From Holzapfeliella saturejae (GTDB lineage: Bacteria > Bacillota > Bacilli > Lactobacillales > Lactobacillaceae), in the NCBI RefSeq assembly GCF_037546065.1, contig NZ_JAWMWG010000003.1, positions 1-34,546 of the forward strand: a stretch of DNA of 34,546 bases, given 5' to 3'. Numbering within the stretch: position 1 is the first letter of the stretch; each line of letters starts with the position of its first letter. A program made the position numbers and the translations under genes. Shown piece after piece: positions 30,810-34,546 of the stretch. The notes under the pieces are model-generated. The model searched no databases and was not told where the DNA came from. It saw only the letters and a program-made list of their open reading frames with translations.

Positions 30810-31514
30810 ATGGCATATTTTTTTGCACTTGTAGTTTTAGTTGCTCTTGTAACAACGATTTACTACATCGTTAAACTAATTCAAGATAGAAAGAACGAAA
30901 CAAAAGATGAGGGGATTAAAAAGAAACTTTACATCAGTGCTGGTGTGACGGTAGTAGCGTTTTTAATCACAGGGATAACAGCTCCAAAAGATGAAAACAA
31001 AAACGCAAGCAACCAATCTTCTGCACAATCTTCTCAATCATCTTCAAATCAACAATCAAGTAAAACAGAAAGTTCAAGTAGTTCATCACAAGATACAAAT
31101 AAAGTCGGTTTTTCAAACGGTGTTGCTGTTTTAGATGACGTTACTATGGAAATTACAGATCATAAAGTTATTCAACCTGGAGAGGCAGGTAACGAATACA
31201 GCGATAAACCAGTTTTTGCGGTTTGGTACAAAGTAACTAATAAAACTGACAAAGAAATTAACCCAATGACTGCATGGATGTCTGTATTTAATGCATACCA
31301 AGACAACGACCCTAACAAAGAAAATAAATTAGGTGTTAGCTCACTACCTGATAGTCGTTTTAGTGATTCACAAATGGCTAACATCAAAAAAGGTGGTACG
31401 GTTGAAAACGCAATGGCTTATAAGCTAACAGACACAACTACACCAGTTCAATTAGTAGCTAAACAAGGTTTCTTTGGTGGCAAACTAGGCGAACAAACAT
31501 TTGAAATTAAATAA
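30810..31514 (+). CDS. Membrane protein with DUF5067/DUF4352-like outer domain
   Basis: This 234-residue protein has two membrane segments (about 3-24 and 41-58), a Ser/Gln-rich linker (about 65-95) and a beta-rich domain (about 98-234) with VTMEITDHKVI, PVFAVWYKVTNKTDKEI and MAYKLTDTTTPVQLVAKQG, like DUF5067/DUF4352 surface domains. The linker suggests that the domain lies outside the membrane. It is made from its own position between the repressor and replicon, with ATGGAGGG before the ATG and terminators on both sides. So it is probably expressed in the lysogen. Superinfection exclusion or host-surface change is plausible, not shown. Confidence 0.75.
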   Translation: MAYFFALVVLVALVTTIYYIVKLIQDRKNETKDEGIKKKLYISAGVTVVAFLITGITAPKDENKNASNQSSAQSSQSSSNQQSSKTESSSSSSQDTNKVGFSNGVAVLDDVTMEITDHKVIQPGEAGNEYSDKPVFAVWYKVTNKTDKEINPMTAWMSVFNAYQDNDPNKENKLGVSSLPDSRFSDSQMANIKKGGTVENAMAYKLTDTTTPVQLVAKQGFFGGKLGEQTFEIK

Positions 31515-31520
31515 TTGATC

Positions 31521-31546
31521 AAGTCACTTTTATAAGTGGCTTTTTT
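31521..31546 (+). terminator. Intrinsic terminator after the membrane protein gene
   Basis: AAGTCACTT-TTAT-AAGTGGCTT (one G-U pair) is followed by TTTTTATTT. It isolates the membrane protein gene from the replicon 1 origin. Confidence 0.88.
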
Positions 31547-31614
31547 ATTTTGTCTAATTTATTTGTGGTTCAAGGTCTTGGGTTTGGGTTAAGGAATTAG
31601 AGATAAGGGAATGG

Positions 31615-31800
31615 TTGTATTATATATATTCTTTTAAATTCTTTTAAACCTCTTTTAGGTGTTCTGCAACGCACGTGGCTCTAAGGCTCAAGAGCAGTTA
31701 CTAATGACAAAGAGGATACTTACTAATGACATACAGGGTACTTATTAATGACACGTAGGGTACTTTACTAATGACACATAGGTACTTTATAATGTCTATT
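31615..31800. other. Replication origin 1: AT-rich block and five iterons
   Basis: An AT-rich part (31618-31660), with repeated CTTTTAAA words and ACCTCTTTTAGG, is followed by repeats containing TAATGAC at 31702, 31724, 31746 and 31769 and a variant TAATGTC at 31790. The spacings are 22, 22, 23 and 21 bp. The repeated unit is near GGGTACTTACTAATGACA. Known: lactococcal theta origins have about 3.5 iterons of 22 bp upstream of rep with an AT-rich melting region. Rep1 is the likely binder. The last copy runs into the rep1 promoter region, which fits self-repression. Confidence 0.88.
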
Positions 31801-31814
31801 ATAGATGTACAACA

Positions 31815-31851
31815 TTGAAAAGTAGTCATTATTAATATATAATTAGACTAC
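31815..31851 (+). promoter_or_regulatory. rep1 promoter with inverted repeat
   Basis: TTGAAA (31815-31820) and TATAAT (31838-31843) are 17 bp apart. GTAGTC (31822-31827) and GACTAC (31846-31851) form an inverted repeat around the -10, a possible site for a Rep dimer that represses its own gene. Confidence 0.8.
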
Positions 31852-31875
31852 ACTATAAAAAAAGAGGTAAAAAAT

Positions 31876-32694
31876 ATGGCTGTAAACGAAATTACTCGCT
31901 ACGATATCGAGTTGAACACAATACCACTAGGAAAGTTAAAAGCTCCTGAAATGAATTTATTTTTTTCTATCATCACTAAGATGAAAGACCAAAAAAGCAA
32001 CGTTGTTAGATTTTATCTTAACGACTTGAAAGAATTAGCAGAATACAAAGTAAAAGGTCACCAACGCTTTTTAAAGCTAATCAGAGATACTTACAGCAAG
32101 TTACTGACGCTTAACTTTGGTTATAAAAGTAAAACTGGTACGAGAGAAGAACATTTTGTGCTTTTTACAAAATTCGTCATTGATCAAGACGAAGAAAAAC
32201 AAGACTATGTTGATATCCAAATTTTTGAGGACGCTATACCTTTGCTTAATGACTTAGACCAATGGGTTAGATATTCTTTGCATGAATTTAATAGCTTGAA
32301 ATCTACATACGCTAAAACGTTGTTCAGATTGTTAAAACAATATAGAACGACTGGTTTTTTTAAGATAAACAAAAAAGAGTTCAACGAACTTATGGCTATT
32401 CCTGAAAAGTACCAGCAATTTGATATCAACAGAAGAATATTAAAACCGTCAATGGAACAGTTGTCACCTTTCTTTGAAAACTTAAAACTAGAAAAACACT
32501 TCGCCAAAAAGCAAGGTCGCCCATTGATTGGTTACACCTTTACTTTTAAACCTGAAGAAAGAAATAGCGATGATTTTCAAGATAGATATAGTTATAAAAA
32601 ACGACAAGAAGAAGTTAAAAAAGTTGATGAAGACCCATTTGGAATGGATGACTTAGATAGATTTAACTTAAAAGCTGATGATTTACCTTTCTAA
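31876..32694 (+). CDS. repB: Rep_3 initiator of replicon 1
   Basis: This 272-residue protein begins MAVNEITRYDIELNTIPLGKL and contains two winged-helix domains typical of Rep_3 initiators: about 10-125 and 130-235, with RTTGFFKINKKEFNELM. It binds the iterons at 31702-31796 to start theta replication. It is by eye roughly two-thirds identical to Rep2, with most differences in the DNA-contact part (VKGHQRFLKLIRDTYSK) and the C-terminal linker. The end has EDPFGMDDL and then KADDLPF, matching the SSB tail. Ribosome site AAAGAGGTAAAAAAT. Confidence 0.93.
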   Translation: MAVNEITRYDIELNTIPLGKLKAPEMNLFFSIITKMKDQKSNVVRFYLNDLKELAEYKVKGHQRFLKLIRDTYSKLLTLNFGYKSKTGTREEHFVLFTKFVIDQDEEKQDYVDIQIFEDAIPLLNDLDQWVRYSLHEFNSLKSTYAKTLFRLLKQYRTTGFFKINKKEFNELMAIPEKYQQFDINRRILKPSMEQLSPFFENLKLEKHFAKKQGRPLIGYTFTFKPEERNSDDFQDRYSYKKRQEEVKKVDEDPFGMDDLDRFNLKADDLPF

Positions 32695-32703
32695 AAAATA
32701 ACC

Positions 32704-32727
32704 AGCCACTTAAACAGTGGCTTTTTT
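32704..32727 (+). terminator. Intrinsic terminator after rep1
   Basis: AGCCACT-TAAAC-AGTGGCT is followed by TTTTTC. It separates rep1 from the DUF536 gene, so that gene needs readthrough or its own promoter (TGCTAAAATT at 32731-32740 is a possible extended -10). Confidence 0.88.
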
Positions 32728-32757
32728 CTATGCTAAAATTTCATTGAGGTGGTTACA

Positions 32758-33312
32758 ATGAAAACAGTAAGAGAATTAGCGGAGGAAATCGGTGTATCAA
32801 AACAAGCTGTCGCTAGATATATCAGAAGTCACAAAAAAGAAGTGGATAAACATTTAAAGAAAGAAAAGCAAACGTTTTTGCTAGATGAAGAGCTACAAAG
32901 CACGATTAAACAACATTTTGAACGCAACCGATACAAACGAACCGACAACACAAAAGCGAACCAGCAACAAACTGATACAGAACCAGTCCAAACCGATACA
33001 CGAACCGAATCAGAACCAGCAACGAACCCGCAACAAGAAATTATAGATATACTTAAAAAGCAAGTTGAAAGTCAACAAAAAGAGCTAGAATCACGTGATA
33101 GAGAAATCGAAAAAGTACACTCATTACTTGACCAACAGCAAAGATTGACACTTCAAACCAATAGCTCGATTGACACACTCAGAGAAGAAAATGAACATCT
33201 TAAACGAATTGAAAACGAACCGAATCAGAACCGACAACAAACTAGTGCAGAACCAGTTGAGAACCAACAACGAACCGATACACCGAAACCATGGTGGAAA
33301 TTTTGGAAATAA
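32758..33312 (+). CDS. DUF536 plasmid replication-associated protein (RepX-like)
   Basis: This 184-residue protein starts MKTVRELAEEIGVSKQAVARYI, a helix-turn-helix that defines the N-terminus of the DUF536 family common downstream of rep in Lactobacillales plasmids. A Thr/Gln/Asn-rich linker (about 60-98), a coiled coil (about 98-150) and a tail ending PWWKFWK follow. The aromatic end is a frequent feature of the family. Role in copy control or stability is suggested in the family, not proven. The start is at the ATG with GAGGTGG five bases before it; a GTG three codons earlier lies inside that site. Confidence 0.85.
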   Translation: MKTVRELAEEIGVSKQAVARYIRSHKKEVDKHLKKEKQTFLLDEELQSTIKQHFERNRYKRTDNTKANQQQTDTEPVQTDTRTESEPATNPQQEIIDILKKQVESQQKELESRDREIEKVHSLLDQQQRLTLQTNSSIDTLREENEHLKRIENEPNQNRQQTSAEPVENQQRTDTPKPWWKFWK

Positions 33313-33316
33313 AACG

Positions 33317-33349
33317 AGACACTTCAATTAAGAGGTGTCTTTTCTTTTT
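33317..33349 (+). terminator. Intrinsic terminator after the DUF536 gene
   Basis: AGACACTTC-AATTAA-GAGGTGTCT (one G-U pair) is followed by TTTCTTTTT. It closes the replicon 1 unit. Confidence 0.88.
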
Positions 33350-33444
33350 ATATAGTTGTGTTAGATATTTTGATATCTCTAAGCGATTAATTAGCTATCG
33401 TAGTGTAATTACCCTCAATAGATATAAAATAGCTTAAATCGTGT

Positions 33445-33552
33445 TTAATTGGATAATTGTGATATTAGTTGTTCAAGCTGTTCTTTTTCTTGTTTGTTGA
33501 AATCAAAGTAATCAGCATTTAACTGAATGATCGCGTGCATTGCGTTAGTCAT
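33445..33552 (-). CDS. Small acidic protein between the replicons (35 residues)
   Basis: A minus-strand frame beginning MTNAMHAIIQLNADYFDFNK and ending LEQLISQLSN, with an excellent ribosome site (AAGGGGGTGAACTT). It is one amphipathic helix-rich peptide without a membrane segment. A perfect palindrome, AGAGTAATTACTCT, lies immediately before its ribosome site (33567-33580), as expected for a regulated promoter or the end of an opposing unit. It is the only minus-strand gene in the replicon region. A copy-control or stability role is possible. Confidence 0.6.
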   Translation of the reverse strand: MTNAMHAIIQLNADYFDFNKQEKEQLEQLISQLSN

Positions 33553-33566
33553 AAGTTCACCCCCTT

Positions 33567-33584
33567 AGAGTAATTACTCTTTTT
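33567..33584. repeat. Palindrome upstream of the 35-residue gene
   Basis: AGAGTAATTACTCT (33567-33580) is a perfect 14-bp palindrome. It is followed on the plus strand by TTTT, so it could be an operator for the small gene or a weak plus-strand terminator protecting origin 2. Confidence 0.55.
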
Positions 33585-33704
33585 GTTACAAAAGTACCCC
33601 TAAACATTTGATTATTTTAAAAACACCACTTTGACCTTTTATACCGTGTTTCTTCAAGGGTTTTGAACTTAAGAGAACTTAAAGGTAATTTTGATTAATT
33701 AGGC

Positions 33705-33904
33705 GAAGCCTATCTTTTATATACTCTTTTAATAACTCTTTTAAACCTCTTTTAGGCGAGCTGTACCCTTACTCTCCCAAGGGGTACAGCAATGTTTGAG
33801 GGAGCTTTTGTTGCAGTTTGAGGGAGCTTTTGTTGCAGTTTGAGGGAGGTTTTGTTGCAGTTTGAGGGAGGTTTTGTTGCATGCGTGGGTACTTTTTTGA
33901 GGGA
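33705..33904. other. Replication origin 2: AT-rich block and four to five iterons
   Basis: An AT-rich block (about 33712-33760) shares ACTCTTTTA words and AACCTCTTTTAGG with origin 1. It is followed by four direct repeats starting TTGAGGGAG at 33796, 33818, 33840 and 33862 (exact 22-bp steps), and half a repeat at 33897. Two copies read GGGAGCTTTTGTTGCAG and two GGGAGGTTTTGTTGCA. The iteron sequence is unlike that of origin 1, so Rep1 and Rep2 should not cross-bind. GGTACAGC and GGGTACTTTTTTG flank the array. Confidence 0.9.
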
Positions 33905-33909
33905 ATACC

Positions 33910-33938
33910 TTTACAAATGTTCACACAAAATATATAAT
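33910..33938 (+). promoter_or_regulatory. rep2 promoter
   Basis: TTTACA (33910-33915) and TATAAT (33933-33938) are 17 bp apart, with a perfect -10. The half iteron at 33897-33904 touches its upstream edge, which allows control by Rep2. The rep2 ribosome site CTGGAGGAATTAAAAC follows. Confidence 0.85.
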
Positions 33939-33969
33939 AAAGTTACAAATTTGCTGGAGGAATTAAAAC

Positions 33970-34546
33970 ATGGCTATAAACGAAATCACAAGATATGACA
34001 TTGAATTGAATACAATCCCATTAGGTAAACTAAAATCCGTTGAAATGAACTTATTCTTTTCAATTGTTACAAAGATGAAAGACAAAGGAAATAAGGTTGT
34101 TAGATTTTATTTTGATGAACTAAGAGATTTGTCAGATATATCAGGAAGAAATAATCAAAGATTTTTGGCGACTGTTAGAGAAACGTACAACAAACTTTTG
34201 ACACTTAATTTTGGTTACAGAAGTAAAACAGGTGTCAGAGAGGAACATTTTGTGCTTTTTAACGAATTCGCTATTGATCGTGACGAAGACGGTTATTACG
34301 TAGATGTGCAAGTTTATGAAAAAGCTATTCCGATTCTGAATGATTTAACAAGTTGGGTCAGATATTCACTGAAAGAGTTCAACTCAATCAAATCGAGTTA
34401 CGCAAAGACTTTGTTTAGGTTGTTGAAACAATTCAGAACAACTGGCTACTTTAGAATCAAAAAAGAAGAATTTAACGAACTAATGAATATACCTAAATCA
34501 TATAAACAAAACGATATTAACAAAGTTGTACTAAAACCCTCAATGG
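33970..34546 (+). CDS. repB: Rep_3 initiator of replicon 2, N-terminal part (continues at window start)
   Basis: The first 192 codons begin MAINEITRYDIELNTIPLGKL, nearly identical to the start of Rep1. They include the first winged-helix domain and the start of the second (RTTGYFRIKKEEFNELMN), and stop in LKPSM with one base of the next codon. That codon is completed by bases 1-2. The full protein is 307 residues. The part that should touch iterons (SGRNNQRFLATVRETYNK) differs from Rep1, matching the different iterons. It drives replicon 2 and is convergent with the late operon. Confidence 0.95.
   Translation, partial: MAINEITRYDIELNTIPLGKLKSVEMNLFFSIVTKMKDKGNKVVRFYFDELRDLSDISGRNNQRFLATVRETYNKLLTLNFGYRSKTGVREEHFVLFNEFAIDRDEDGYYVDVQVYEKAIPILNDLTSWVRYSLKEFNSIKSSYAKTLFRLLKQFRTTGYFRIKKEEFNELMNIPKSYKQNDINKVVLKPSM

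Noticed and set aside
1..34546. CRISPR array
   Set aside because: The regularly spaced repeats (origins 1 and 2) are 22-bp iterons without unique 30-base spacers; no cas gene is present.
1..34546. Insertion sequence or transposase
   Set aside because: No transposase-like protein and no terminal inverted repeats around any gene were seen.

Overview
The window looks like one complete circular genome of a temperate siphovirus that is kept in its host as a plasmid (a phage-plasmid). It was linearised inside a replication gene: the last base continues into the first base in frame and rebuilds a 307-residue Rep_3 initiator. No integrase, excisionase or attachment site is visible, while two complete theta-type replicons (iterons, promoter, rep gene) are. 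The host is very probably in the Lactobacillales. Supporting signs are the AT-rich DNA, strong AGGAGG ribosome sites, the lactococcal-plasmid style of 22-bp iterons followed by rep and a DUF536 gene, and the BppU/XkdX baseplate set. Lactococcus or a close relative is my best guess, but the genus is not proven.

Layout. Plus strand, about 30.3 kb through the join to 0.35 kb: a small CI-like repressor, a two-membrane-segment DUF5067/DUF4352-like protein, replicon 1 (iterons, rep1, DUF536 gene) and replicon 2 (iterons, rep2). Minus strand, about 30.2 to 20.5 kb: the early operon, with a Cro-like regulator, an antirepressor, recombination genes (PD-(D/E)XK nuclease, RecT, SSB, a frameshifted RusA), a DUF4373 replication protein, a DnaC-like loader, many small unknown genes, and an ArpU-like late activator last. 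Minus strand, about 20.45 kb to 0.56 kb: the late operon, with terminase, portal, MuF protein, scaffold, capsid, connector and tail-completion proteins, major tail protein, tail chaperones, tape measure, Dit, Tal, BppU, XkdX, holin and endolysin.

The most striking region is the roughly 730-nt gene-free start of the late transcript (20443 to 19714). It starts at an extended -10 promoter with two GCGGAGTT repeats one helical turn apart, is full of base-paired arms, carries a complete CAU-anticodon tRNA inside it and a tRNA-like acceptor/T-arm minihelix, and ends in an intrinsic terminator just before terS. Its size, tRNA content, phage late position and terminator resemble the giant ornate RNAs GOLLD and ROOL, but it could not be compared with them here.

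Two other observations stand out. Both Rep proteins end in a copy of the SSB tail (an NPF/DPF motif followed by DLPF), matching the phage's own SSB. Several intrinsic terminators sit on the stop codons of late genes, suggesting graded or anti-terminated late expression.
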